Shown here: in pieces, positions 16,805 to 25,787 of the stretch
Position numbering within the stretch: position 1 is the stretch's first letter
How the letters are laid out: each line of letters opens with the position of its first letter
From: Candidatus Melainabacteria bacterium RIFCSPHIGHO2_02_FULL_34_12
GTDB lineage: Bacteria; Cyanobacteriota; Vampirovibrionia; 2-02-FULL-35-15
Reading direction: 5' to 3'
DNA: 64,000 nucleotides
Assembly (NCBI GenBank): GCA_001784555.1
Contig: MFRM01000013.1
Coordinates: 1-64,000, forward strand
Notes under the pieces: generated by a model
What the model saw: only the letters and a program-made list of their open reading frames with translations
Database searches by the model: none
What the model was told of the DNA's origin: nothing
Translations under genes and position numbers: made by a program

Positions 16805-18622
16805 TTACAATTTTATTGCAGAGCAATTTTGCTCCCATTTAAGAGTTTTATTTATTCCATATTCAGAAGATACGTCTTCATTTACAAGAAATACCTTTAC
16901 AAACTCTAACTTACTTTTTTGTTTTTCAGATTTATTCCAATTCTTGCATGCATAAGCTGTATAGTTAAATGCATTTATATCATATCCTGGGTACAGTGAA
17001 ATATTTAATGAGTCTTCAAAATAATTTTTCCAGAATCTATTTTTATAGTAGGTGCTTAAAAAATCCGGTTTTCTCCAGCTAATTTTTTCTTTATATCGAA
17101 GTAAGTTATATTCTTTTCCATCATTAAAGATTCCTTGTACTAAATACCATTTTATGTTTCTGTCTTTTGTGCTGATTGGAGCAGATTTATACCATGGTTG
17201 TTCAATATTTAGCAATGTGCCTAAAGATTTTAAATTGTCTGGAATTTTATACTTTCCATATATATTTTCCACATTTGAAAAAATTATAAAAATCATGAAT
17301 ATTACAATAAATATTTTTTCACAATCATTTTGCTCTATATTTATTTTTCTGAATTTTAATGATGAAATTATTCGAGAACCTAAAAATCTGTTACTTGCAA
17401 TTTTTTCGTAAATCATGGTTCCATATTGCACTATAGGTCCAAATCTAAAAAATGGCAGCAGGTAATAAAGTACAGGCGAGTTTTCACATAAAATAAGAAA
17501 TGCAGTGTATTTAGTATGAAGTTTTCCTGTATGATCCATGACGACCCAGGAATTTTCTTTTTGCATTACCTCGTAAACCTTTAAATCATCTTGTGCTGGC
17601 AGTATCTGTGTCTCAGGAATGAGGAAAAATGTTCTTATAATCAGGACCATTTTCTTGCAAAAACCACACATACCGTCAAAATAAATTTTTATCTGTAGAG
17701 GCGTTTCGCGAAACGCCTCTACAGGTGTTTTTAGTTTTTTAGTGAATGAATCCCAGAACCTTTCAGGTAATAATATAAATAATGCTGCAATATTTACCCA
17801 CGGCAAAAATCCACTGTCAAAAAATACAATTAAACAAAGATTTAATAAAGTATAAACTCCTATTGAAAAAAGACGGACTTGAGAAGTAAATATTAGTGGC
17901 AGCAAAAATAAAGGACTTAATAATGCAAGCCATCTTACTGAATGTGTAATAAGTTTTAAATATGAAATAGGCAGATGTGTAGCAAGGTAAGTGCTTAAAG
18001 GAGTTCCATCCTGAACTGAGGTGGCAAGACTTAAAATAGCTTCGCCGCCTAACCATTTAACGTCTTGTTTTAAAGCAAAAGAAGTAAATAAATATACAGA
18101 GATTATTTGAATATATATTGCAATAGACGACAGGGAAAAATAAACAGATGAAAAGATTTTATCTGATGTGTTTAATGCATTATCAATGGAATATTTTGCT
18201 CCCAGCGGCAAAAACATCCCCCAAAAAAGAAGAAGACTAAGCAGGTAGTCCCCACTATCGTTAATAAATGAGCATCGGACATGAAGTGATGTCAGTAAAA
18301 TCCATGATATAAAAGTAACTAATCTTGTTCTATATCCAAATGCTAGTGCAAGCGCAAAGAATATTTCAATTATTAAAAGAACTAAAATAATTGAAGGTCT
18401 TCCATGGATTGCAAAAATACTTATATTCCATGCGTTGCTGTTTTGATTAAAAAATTGAGTTCTGGGCACTATACCATCATCAGAATAAAAAGCAGATACT
18501 ATTCCCAGTCTGGAGATTATATCAATGATAATTAAAACAGCCAGTAAAATCCTAAGAAATGCCAATGATCTTAAATCGATTCCAAAAAGCGCATTTATTT
18601 CTTTTTTATTTGTATTTTCCAT
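16805..18622 (-). CDS. HTTM membrane protein fused to DCC (DUF393) thiol-redox domain
   Basis: 605 residues. The N-terminal half (about 1-295) carries many hydrophobic helices with HTTM features (FGIDLRSLAFLRI, FGYRTRLVTFISW, LLFWGMFLPLG), the domain related to vitamin-K-dependent gamma-carboxylase. A DCC-type thioredoxin-like domain follows (about 312-430) with IYFDGMCGFCKK, a CxxC-like redox motif. A soluble C-terminal region follows a further membrane segment near 445-460. The linker at about 300-310 is encoded by a 32-bp perfect palindrome. Start and stop overlap the upstream HTTM gene by one base (TAATG). Activity unknown; a redox-linked membrane modification enzyme is inferred. Confidence 0.8.
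   Translation of the reverse strand: MENTNKKEINALFGIDLRSLAFLRILLAVLIIIDIISRLGIVSAFYSDDGIVPRTQFFNQNSNAWNISIFAIHGRPSIILVLLIIEIFFALALAFGYRTRLVTFISWILLTSLHVRCSFINDSGDYLLSLLLFWGMFLPLGAKYSIDNALNTSDKIFSSVYFSLSSIAIYIQIISVYLFTSFALKQDVKWLGGEAILSLATSVQDGTPLSTYLATHLPISYLKLITHSVRWLALLSPLFLLPLIFTSQVRLFSIGVYTLLNLCLIVFFDSGFLPWVNIAALFILLPERFWDSFTKKLKTPVEAFRETPLQIKIYFDGMCGFCKKMVLIIRTFFLIPETQILPAQDDLKVYEVMQKENSWVVMDHTGKLHTKYTAFLILCENSPVLYYLLPFFRFGPIVQYGTMIYEKIASNRFLGSRIISSLKFRKINIEQNDCEKIFIVIFMIFIIFSNVENIYGKYKIPDNLKSLGTLLNIEQPWYKSAPISTKDRNIKWYLVQGIFNDGKEYNLLRYKEKISWRKPDFLSTYYKNRFWKNYFEDSLNISLYPGYDINAFNYTAYACKNWNKSEKQKSKLEFVKVFLVNEDVSSEYGINKTLKWEQNCSAIKL
17693..17724. repeat. GTAGAGGC-type palindrome, copy 4, in frame within a gene
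   Basis: A 32-base perfect palindrome: CTGTAGAGGCGTTTCG followed immediately by its reverse complement. It is read in frame as PVEAFRETPLQ between the HTTM and DCC domains, and shares GTAGAGGC ends with the intergenic copies. Confidence 0.9.
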
Positions 18623-20466
18623 TAATTAGTTTTTTCCTGACTTTTACTTTCATCTACTAAATTTTTAATTCGGGTATTTGTATTATTTGCTTCCTCATTT
18701 CTGCCTTGTAATCTTTGGATGGCTTCAATTGCAGTAAGTATTTGCGTAAGTCGTACGTCATTTGCGCCATATTCGACCCCAAGTAATTCAAGAGCCTTTT
18801 TGTAAAGGATCTCGGCTTCAGAGTATTTTTGTTGGTAAATAAAAAGAGAAGCATTGCTGTAAAGATCAATCACAGCTGTAATAGCATTTCCTTCTGATTT
18901 TTTAACTACTTCATTTAATATTTCATCTACGCTTCTTTGACTGTAAAAGCAATACTGTTTCCAGACAAAACTTTTTTCTGGTCTTACAAACTTGTGATTT
19001 GGTTTAGGATCCCACTTCATGAAGTATATATCGAACTCTTGGAGCTCTTTATCCCCTTTATGAGTGTTGTTCCATTCTCTACAAAGATTACCTGCATAGT
19101 ACGGCAAATTCGGCTGGTATGTGGGATCAGCTATAACAGAGAGAATGTATCTTCTCCAGTTTCTGTTTTTATACATTTCAGAACCAATTTCTGGCTTATC
19201 CCATTTTACTGATTGTCCGTTTCTAAATATATCTATTTCAGAACCGTCTTTAAGCTTGCCTACTGATACTGGCCAACCGCTTGACCAGCCTCCTGGAGCA
19301 GTATACATGCCCCACATCTGATCTATGCTTAGAAAACTTATTAAGTACATGAAAGGACGCGGAAAGTCATATTTTTTTGGATCAACAGACCATAAATTTA
19401 TAGCAAGAACACTAAAGAGAAAATATGTAGCAAGAACATTACTTAATAAAGATGACTTTAAGTTTATAGTACTGACTCTTTTGTCTTTTATTAAAAAATT
19501 TGAGAAAAAATTACTTAATAATAAATCTATTTTTTCCCAAAACCAGCTCGGGAGAAAATGCAGTGCTGCTGCGCTGGATACCAGATGAAAAATTTCAAGA
19601 TCTATGCAGATTCCAAAACAAATATGCATAAAAACATAGCCAATTACAGAAATTGTACGAATGGGACCGTTAAAGACAGGTATAAAAAAAAGTAAAGGAC
19701 CTAAGCTTTCAAAAGCTATCACTGAATTGGTCATAAAATGAAGTACATCCATTGGTAGTTCAAACACTAATTTACTGAAGTATGTTTCCAGGGAAACATT
19801 TGTAATTGCATAATAAACAGCAGTGCCATCTCTCCATGTTTCATTTCTTAGCTTAAGTATTATTGAAAACCAGTAAATAAAAGCAAATTGCAGACAGTAA
19901 GCAGCACTTCCCATTGAAAAAAATCTCTTAGGCAGTTCTTCTTTTGATTTATTCATTAAGCTATCAATTGAAAAGCAGGCTCCAAGAGGTAAAAGCATTC
20001 CCCAGAACAATAAAAGTCTCAGTTCAAAATCTCCTCCATCTAATGCCAGTGCATCTCTATGTTCAAGAGAAATAAGAAAAAACCAGGAAAGAAAGGTCAT
20101 TAATTTTGTGCGATAACCAATTAAAAGCAAAAAAGCAAAGATAGCTGCAAGGAGAAATAATATTGCTTGTATCTCAACTCTTCCGCTTATAAAGTGAATC
20201 GAGTATGACCAAATATGTATATAATTTACTGCTAAGCTTCGTGGCATTAAGCCAGTGTCGTTATAAAAAATATTCAGATCAGGAAATCGATTTAAAAGAT
20301 CAGCCAAAATGACAAATGCAACCACTATCCGGAATAATGCCAGCGATCTTAAATCAAATCCAAAAAGTTCTTCAGCCTTGCTATCTTTATTTTTTAAACT
20401 TCGCCAAATATAAACAGTGAATACAATAGTAATGATAATTAATAAACGTATTGCTTGTGATTCCAT
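18622..20466 (-). CDS. HTTM membrane protein with C-terminal TPR-like region
   Basis: About 614 residues from ATG 20466 (MESQAIRLL). An alternative GTG at 20502 has AAAGGA upstream but overlaps the previous gene. The frame holds HTTM features (FGFDLRSLALFRI, IGYRTKLMTFLSW, LLFWGMLLPLG) and many membrane helices, then a long soluble region rich in Trp and charged residues. At the C-terminus is a TPR-like pair of helices (QQKYSEAEILYKKALELLG) resembling the TPR lipoprotein two genes upstream. Paralog of the following HTTM-DCC gene but without the DCC domain. Function unknown. Confidence 0.8.
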   Translation of the reverse strand: MESQAIRLLIIITIVFTVYIWRSLKNKDSKAEELFGFDLRSLALFRIVVAFVILADLLNRFPDLNIFYNDTGLMPRSLAVNYIHIWSYSIHFISGRVEIQAILFLLAAIFAFLLLIGYRTKLMTFLSWFFLISLEHRDALALDGGDFELRLLLFWGMLLPLGACFSIDSLMNKSKEELPKRFFSMGSAAYCLQFAFIYWFSIILKLRNETWRDGTAVYYAITNVSLETYFSKLVFELPMDVLHFMTNSVIAFESLGPLLFFIPVFNGPIRTISVIGYVFMHICFGICIDLEIFHLVSSAAALHFLPSWFWEKIDLLLSNFFSNFLIKDKRVSTINLKSSLLSNVLATYFLFSVLAINLWSVDPKKYDFPRPFMYLISFLSIDQMWGMYTAPGGWSSGWPVSVGKLKDGSEIDIFRNGQSVKWDKPEIGSEMYKNRNWRRYILSVIADPTYQPNLPYYAGNLCREWNNTHKGDKELQEFDIYFMKWDPKPNHKFVRPEKSFVWKQYCFYSQRSVDEILNEVVKKSEGNAITAVIDLYSNASLFIYQQKYSEAEILYKKALELLGVEYGANDVRLTQILTAIEAIQRLQGRNEEANNTNTRIKNLVDESKSQEKTN

Positions 20467-20473
20467 AATTAAA

Positions 20474-22492
20474 TTATTCCAATGCCATTGCAACAATTTC
20501 ACTTATGTCCTTTACTTGAGGAGGAGACTGGCTTTTATCTAAAGTTTTTGCTGTTTCCAGCATTATGGTACAGAATGGACAGGCACTTGCTACTATTTTT
20601 GCTTTTGCTTCTTTTACCTCATTTAATCTCATGACATTAATTTGTTTTCCGGGAGCTTCATACCAAAGTTGTGCTCCTCCGCCACCGCAACATGTGCCTT
20701 TTTCTTTTGAGTTTTCCATCTCAATGTATTTAATATTTGGAATTTTATTTAATATGTTTCTTGGAGCATCATATTGACCGTTATGACGCCCAAGATAACA
20801 TGAATCATGATAAGTAATCTCTTCTTTTATTTCTTTAGTCATTGAAAGTTTGCCCAGCTTTATAAGTTCCCAGATAATTTCAGTATGATGAAATACCGCA
20901 GTATCATTTAAACCAAATTCAGGATATTCATTTTTAAACGTGTTAAAACAATGCGGACAGTGTGTAATTATTTTTTTTACTTTTGCATTTTTAAAGGTTT
21001 CAATATTTTTCAGAGCTAATTCCTGGAAAAGTCCTTCATCACCGGCTCTTCTTGCAGTATCACCGTTGCATTTTTCTTTCTTTCCTAGAATTGCAAATTT
21101 TATGTTTGCCTTTTTAAGCAGAGTAACCATAGTTTTTGCAATATTTTGATTCCTGCTGTCATATGAACCTGCACATCCAATCCAGTATAAATATTCAAAA
21201 TCGTTTGTGCTTTCAATTTTTGGAACATCAAGCCCTTCTGTCCATTTTTCACGATCTTCAGGAGGTTGTCCCCAGGGATTAAAACGTGACCTGATATTTT
21301 TTAACGTGTTCAATAAATTATTGGGAGCTTTATTCCCTCCTATTAAAGTTCTTCTAAGGTCAATGATTTTTGAAAGTGGATTTATTCCTACAGGGCAAGC
21401 TTCTACACATGCCCTGCATGAAGTACATGACCATAGTGTTTCCTGTGAAATTTGGGATGGTAAATCAATATCAGAGCGGGCAGAAGAACCTTTGTAACCA
21501 TGCGGAAACATTGGTTTTTCATACATAATTTGTTTTAAGTCAAGAATTACCCATTTTGGTGAAAGTGGTTTATCAGTATTTGTTGCAGGGCAAACTTCAT
21601 GACATTTACCGCAGGCAGTACATGAATCCAGATCCATTAAATCTTTCCAGGTAAAATCTTCTATCTTATTCACTGTTTGTGCGAAATCCTCCGGCGGATT
21701 TTCCATGGCAAGAATTTCTACGAGATTAAATGGAGTATTTAATGCACCATTGGGTTTTAAATCCTTAAAAAATATATTTACCGGACTTATAAACATATGA
21801 CTAAACTTTGTATATGGAATTAATGCGACAAAGGAAAAAGTTTGAATTGAATGCAGCCACCATAATGTAAAATGAATGTTTTTTTGACTCTCATAACTTA
21901 AAGGACTAAATAAAGCACCAATCATAGCTCCTATTGGTGCATAAGGTTCAAACTGATTTGTAGCAGATTGTCTGATCCCTTCAATTAAAAACCCAAGTAC
22001 AACGAATAAAAAAAAATAAGTGATTTGTATCCAGTCATTGTGATAATTATCAAGTCTTTTTGGTCTTTTTATGTATCGGATATATGCAAAAAATCCAAGT
22101 CCAATAAGCATTAAAACACCCGATAAATCCATTAAAAGTGAGTAAGTCTTATAAAATACTCCATGAAAAAAATATTCAGGCATTCTGTCCTGAACTGTTA
22201 AGATATCAGTTCCAATCCACAACACAAAAAAACCATAAAAGACCAGTATGTGTGCAATTATAGGGAGTTTTTCTTTTCCCCAGTTTTTATGGAGAAAAGC
22301 CTGCTCAAACATAATTAGAATACGGTTGGTTATTTCAAAAAAATCATTTTTTCTTTTACCTTGTGACCAGGTTTTTAATTTGAGGTAGAATCCATAAAAA
22401 AAGAATACCAGTGAAATAAAAAATAAGGAATAAAATATTTCTTTATAGTATGGGAGATCATGAATATTCCACCATAGTCCGCGTGTTTCCAT
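20474..22492 (-). CDS. EtfD/HdrD-like membrane Fe-S oxidoreductase
   Basis: 672 residues. The N-terminal part (to about 235) has five or so membrane helices with His residues, like the heme-b subunit of HdrE/NarI. Two 4Fe-4S motifs follow, CTACGKCHEVCP near 286 and CTSCRACVEACP near 354. Then come two CCG (DUF3483-type) domains ending in CCGGGGAQLW near 600 and a final CPFC. This is the Rv0338c-like architecture; such EtfD proteins pass electrons from ETF to menaquinone. The ETF genes lie at 48.9-50.9 kb together with a separate ETF-QO, so two routes may exist. It is followed by two HTTM genes. Confidence 0.88.
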   Translation of the reverse strand: METRGLWWNIHDLPYYKEIFYSLFFISLVFFFYGFYLKLKTWSQGKRKNDFFEITNRILIMFEQAFLHKNWGKEKLPIIAHILVFYGFFVLWIGTDILTVQDRMPEYFFHGVFYKTYSLLMDLSGVLMLIGLGFFAYIRYIKRPKRLDNYHNDWIQITYFFLFVVLGFLIEGIRQSATNQFEPYAPIGAMIGALFSPLSYESQKNIHFTLWWLHSIQTFSFVALIPYTKFSHMFISPVNIFFKDLKPNGALNTPFNLVEILAMENPPEDFAQTVNKIEDFTWKDLMDLDSCTACGKCHEVCPATNTDKPLSPKWVILDLKQIMYEKPMFPHGYKGSSARSDIDLPSQISQETLWSCTSCRACVEACPVGINPLSKIIDLRRTLIGGNKAPNNLLNTLKNIRSRFNPWGQPPEDREKWTEGLDVPKIESTNDFEYLYWIGCAGSYDSRNQNIAKTMVTLLKKANIKFAILGKKEKCNGDTARRAGDEGLFQELALKNIETFKNAKVKKIITHCPHCFNTFKNEYPEFGLNDTAVFHHTEIIWELIKLGKLSMTKEIKEEITYHDSCYLGRHNGQYDAPRNILNKIPNIKYIEMENSKEKGTCCGGGGAQLWYEAPGKQINVMRLNEVKEAKAKIVASACPFCTIMLETAKTLDKSQSPPQVKDISEIVAMALE

Positions 22493-22516
22493 AATGGAAC
22501 TATATTAACAAAGTTT

Positions 22517-23416
22517 TCAGCTTTTAGTCTGATTTTTAAACTTTATTCCTTCTGCACGCTCAGCAAATTCTTTTGCTTTATCGTTTTGTCCAATCTTTTT
22601 GTAAACCTCAGATATATTCTCAAGAACAATTGCTAATTCAGGATGATTTTTACCCAGGGATTTTTCAAGAATTGAAAGGGTGCTGTTAAACAGTGGTACT
22701 GCTTCTTTGTATTTTCCTTCCAGGTAGTAAACAGCCGCAAGATCATTTTGTGCTTTTGCATACAATGGATCTTCTTTTCCTTTTGCTTTTTCACTTATTG
22801 TTACAAGCTTTTGTAAAACATTTTCAGCTTCTTTGTATTTTTTCTGAGTCTTATATAATTCAGCCAAATTTGTAAGTGGTGTCTGAAGACTTATATGATC
22901 CTTACCCAGATTCTTTCCCATAATATTTACTGCTCTTTTATATAAGGGCTCAGCTCTTTCATAATTCCCCTGAAATAAATATAAAGTCGCAATATTATTT
23001 AAGGAAAGGGATACGTCCAGATGTTCTTTACCCAGCGTCTTTTCTCTGATATCAAGTGATTTTTTATAGTTTAATTCAGCTTCAGGAAGTTTTTTTTGAA
23101 GCCTGTAAAGTTCACCCAGGTTATTCAATGATGTAGCAACATTTGCACTGAAATTCCCAAATTCTTTTTCAGCATATTTTAAGGTTTTATTTGCTTCTAC
23201 AGTTGCCTCTTTTAATTTTCCTTGGTTATAAAGTTCTACTACTTTGGAATTTAATTCCTGCCATTTTTTTTCTTTTTCAGGTGATACCTCAGCTTTATTA
23301 CCGGTCTGATTCGCAGCACATTCCAGGCATGGGCCTTTTTTTGCACAGGATGTAAACATTAGTCCTGTAAATAAAACCACAGAAATTGTAATTATAGCTT
23401 TAATATTTTTGTTCAT
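22517..23416 (-). CDS. TPR-repeat lipoprotein
   Basis: 299 residues. The signal sequence with lipobox FTSC (Cys near 24) predicts a membrane-anchored lipoprotein. At least five TPR units of the kinesin-light-chain type follow, with repeated patterns such as ATSLNNLGELYRLQKKLPEAE and SLNNIATLYLFQGNYERAE. TPRs mediate protein interactions, probably in the periplasm. It stands 24 bases upstream of the EtfD-like gene on the same strand and probably heads the HTTM cluster. Confidence 0.87.
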   Translation of the reverse strand: MNKNIKAIITISVVLFTGLMFTSCAKKGPCLECAANQTGNKAEVSPEKEKKWQELNSKVVELYNQGKLKEATVEANKTLKYAEKEFGNFSANVATSLNNLGELYRLQKKLPEAELNYKKSLDIREKTLGKEHLDVSLSLNNIATLYLFQGNYERAEPLYKRAVNIMGKNLGKDHISLQTPLTNLAELYKTQKKYKEAENVLQKLVTISEKAKGKEDPLYAKAQNDLAAVYYLEGKYKEAVPLFNSTLSILEKSLGKNHPELAIVLENISEVYKKIGQNDKAKEFAERAEGIKFKNQTKS

Positions 23417-23501
23417 TTTTTTTCTCCGCAGTTAATTATTATACTGAAGGATTTATTTAATAATTCGATGACTACGGATAAAAATGATATTATGAGTAAA
23501 G

Positions 23502-24950
23502 GTGAAACCAAAAATAAAATTTGGTACAGACGGCTGGCGTGGCATAATAGCTAAAGATTTTACCTTTAAAAATATTAGAATAGTGGCACAAGCTACAGCA
23601 GAGCAATTTTTAGAAGATTTAAAAAACAATAAAAATCTTAAAAATCTGGCTTTTATCGGTTATGACAGAAGGTTTCTTGGAAAAGAATTTGCTGAATGTA
23701 CAGCAAAAGTCTTTTCAGAGAATGGTTTGAATGTAAGTTTGTATTTAAAAGATGTTCCTACACCTATGGTTTCTTTTGACGTAAAGAAGAATTCAGCCGT
23801 TGGCGGAATAGTTATAACAGCCAGTCATAATCCGCCGGAATATTCAGGTTTTAAAATTAAAACTTCAGATGGTTGTTCTGCAGAAAAAGAATATACAAAT
23901 AAGATAGAAGAAAGAATCGGCGAGCCGGAGAACCGGCGATACGGCGAAGAACGAACTGGCGAAGAAGGAAGAATTAATTTAATCGAACCTTCAAAAGACT
24001 ACGTAAATTTTCTTAAAAAAACTTTTGATCTGGAATCCCTTAAAAAATTAAACGATATTGTAATTGTTGATTCCATGAATGGAACTGGAAATGGCTATTT
24101 AGAGGATTTATTGTCAGGCGGCAGTTTAAAAGTAAAAACTATAAGGGGTGAAATCGATGTAACTTTTGGAGGAATAAATCCTGAACCCATGATGCCTCAG
24201 CTTGAACCACTGGCAAAAGAAGTATTAAAAAACAATGCTTTAATTGGACTTGCAACTGATGGTGATGCAGACCGGGTCGGAGCAATGAGTGAAAAAGGTG
24301 ATTATATAAGCACGCATAAAATCCTTGCAATTTTACTTTATTACCTGGTAGAAAAGAAAAAACTTTCAGGTGGGGTAGTTGTTACATTCTCCCAAAGCGT
24401 ACTTGTAAAAAAAATGGCAAAACATTATGGATTAAAACTTTATGAAGTGCCTATTGGATTTAAAAATATTGCTGAACTTATGCTAAGTAATGATATTTTA
24501 ATAGGTGGAGAAGAAGCTAATGGAATTGGTTCTAAGTTACACTATATGGCTGACAGAGATGGAATTTTTAATGCCTTACTCCTTCTTGAAGCTGTAAAAT
24601 CCTTTAATTTAAAACCAAGTCAGCTAATTGAAAAATTGCATAAAGAATTCGGGGCATTTTACTATGACAGAATTGATATGCATATTCCAAGCACTGAGGT
24701 AGGGATATCATTTGTTGAGAAAATAAAATCTAAACCTCCAGAAGAAATAAATGGTATAAAAGTAAAAGAAATTAAAACACTGGACGGTACAAAACTTATA
24801 TTTGAAGATGAGAGTTGGTTGCTTTTTCGTGCATCCGGGACCGAGGCATTACTTAGAATTTACGCTGAAGGTAAAAGCAAAGAATTTGTCAGCTCAATGT
24901 TATTAAATGGAAAGAAACTTTTTGAAAGCTCATTAAAAATAGCTTGTTAG
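23502..24950 (+). CDS. Phosphoglucomutase/phosphomannomutase family protein
   Basis: 482 residues with a GTG start at 23502; a stop lies in frame just upstream, and FGTDGWRG follows as expected for the N-terminus. The catalytic Ser loop TASHNP is near 105, the Mg-binding loop DGDADR near 253 and the phosphate-binding loop RASGTEALLR near 443: a complete alpha-D-phosphohexomutase. Whether glucose-1-P, mannose-1-P or glucosamine-1-P is the substrate is not decidable by eye. An unusual charged insert (RIGEPENRRYGEERTGEEG) at about 139-158 is encoded by a GC-rich GGCGA-type octamer repeat. Confidence 0.92.
   Translation: MKPKIKFGTDGWRGIIAKDFTFKNIRIVAQATAEQFLEDLKNNKNLKNLAFIGYDRRFLGKEFAECTAKVFSENGLNVSLYLKDVPTPMVSFDVKKNSAVGGIVITASHNPPEYSGFKIKTSDGCSAEKEYTNKIEERIGEPENRRYGEERTGEEGRINLIEPSKDYVNFLKKTFDLESLKKLNDIVIVDSMNGTGNGYLEDLLSGGSLKVKTIRGEIDVTFGGINPEPMMPQLEPLAKEVLKNNALIGLATDGDADRVGAMSEKGDYISTHKILAILLYYLVEKKKLSGGVVVTFSQSVLVKKMAKHYGLKLYEVPIGFKNIAELMLSNDILIGGEEANGIGSKLHYMADRDGIFNALLLLEAVKSFNLKPSQLIEKLHKEFGAFYYDRIDMHIPSTEVGISFVEKIKSKPPEEINGIKVKEIKTLDGTKLIFEDESWLLFRASGTEALLRIYAEGKSKEFVSSMLLNGKKLFESSLKIAC
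23919..23965. repeat. Degenerate GGCGAnnC octamer repeat within phosphohexomutase gene
   Basis: About six octamer-like units (GGCGAGCC, GGAGAACC, GGCGATAC, GGCGAAGA and variants, the fifth one base short) run through 47 GC-rich bases in an AT-rich gene. They add a hydrophilic segment after the active-site Ser domain. The units resemble the GGCGAGAC repeat at 5229-5252. Confidence 0.7.
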
Positions 24951-24960
24951 TTTCTGGATC

Positions 24961-25689
24961 TTAGTTAAGTTTTCCTTTTTGAACAGGTCCGGTTTCTCGT
25001 TCGTTTAATTTTTCTGCACCAGTCCAGCCAATGAAATAATCTTTACCGTCTTTAGTTTCAATTGCTTTATAAAGATTCTGTTCTTTAACAAGATTAGCAC
25101 CGCTTAACTGGTTTTTTGCAAACTTAAGATACTCTTCTTCTTCCATATAACTGTAAATGTCAGGATAAACTCTGACAAATAATTTATTCTGGAATTCCTG
25201 AACCTCAACTGGATTATAAATCACATGAACAGAAGTGTTTATTTTCACCAGATTAAAAAGCTCCTTCATATCATCTGGGTGAAGCCTGATACATCCATGT
25301 GTGCTGGCTTTTCCTATGGAGCTTGAATCGCTCGTGGCATGAAAACCATATTCCTGACTTTTTCTGTTCATTGCAAAACCCAGCCAGTATCTTCCGATTG
25401 GATTTCTTTCACCTGGAGCTACTATTTTTGACTGACGGTAAGGATTTACCCATGCAGGATTTGATATCCTCCGGACAATTTTAAAATCACCTAAAGGAGT
25501 AGGTGTAATTGATGTACCTACACCGACAGAATATTCTTTTATTGCCTGTCCGTTGTCAAAAAGAATTAATTTTTTTGCAGGGATATTAAGGATAAGTTCA
25601 TAAGACTCTTGAAGGGTCCTTAATGAATGAGCAGGCAACATGCTAAAAAGGCCAAAAAGCATTATTAATGACAGTATTACTTTTTTCAT
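24961..25689 (-). CDS. L,D-transpeptidase (YkuD domain)
   Basis: 242 residues. Signal peptide at about 1-21. The YkuD domain begins with ILNIPAKKLILFDNGQAIKEYSVGVG and holds the catalytic block HATSDSSSIGKASTHGCIRL with the nucleophilic Cys. It forms 3-3 peptidoglycan cross-links or attaches proteins to peptidoglycan in the periplasm. The catalytic His and Cys are both present. It is convergent with the mutase gene and lies downstream of a Gly-zipper protein gene on its own strand. Confidence 0.93.
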   Translation of the reverse strand: MKKVILSLIMLFGLFSMLPAHSLRTLQESYELILNIPAKKLILFDNGQAIKEYSVGVGTSITPTPLGDFKIVRRISNPAWVNPYRQSKIVAPGERNPIGRYWLGFAMNRKSQEYGFHATSDSSSIGKASTHGCIRLHPDDMKELFNLVKINTSVHVIYNPVEVQEFQNKLFVRVYPDIYSYMEEEEYLKFAKNQLSGANLVKEQNLYKAIETKDGKDYFIGWTGAEKLNERETGPVQKGKLN

Positions 25690-25761
25690 AGTAACAATAT
25701 TATTCCTTTCTTTTTAATTTTTAAACCCTCGCACCAATGTGTTTCTCTGCTTCTTTATTTT

Positions 25762-25787
25762 GGGCAAACACATTGGTATGCCCCTAC
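25762..25787. repeat. GTAGGGGC-type palindromic repeat, copy 5
   Basis: GTAGGGGCAT...TTTGCCC on the minus strand. A further 12-bp inverted partner (ACCAATGTGTTT at 25733-25744 against AAACACATTGGT at 25766-25777) lies on the other side. The stop codon (TAG) of the minus-strand gene ending at 25784 is the TAG of the repeat. Confidence 0.7.
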
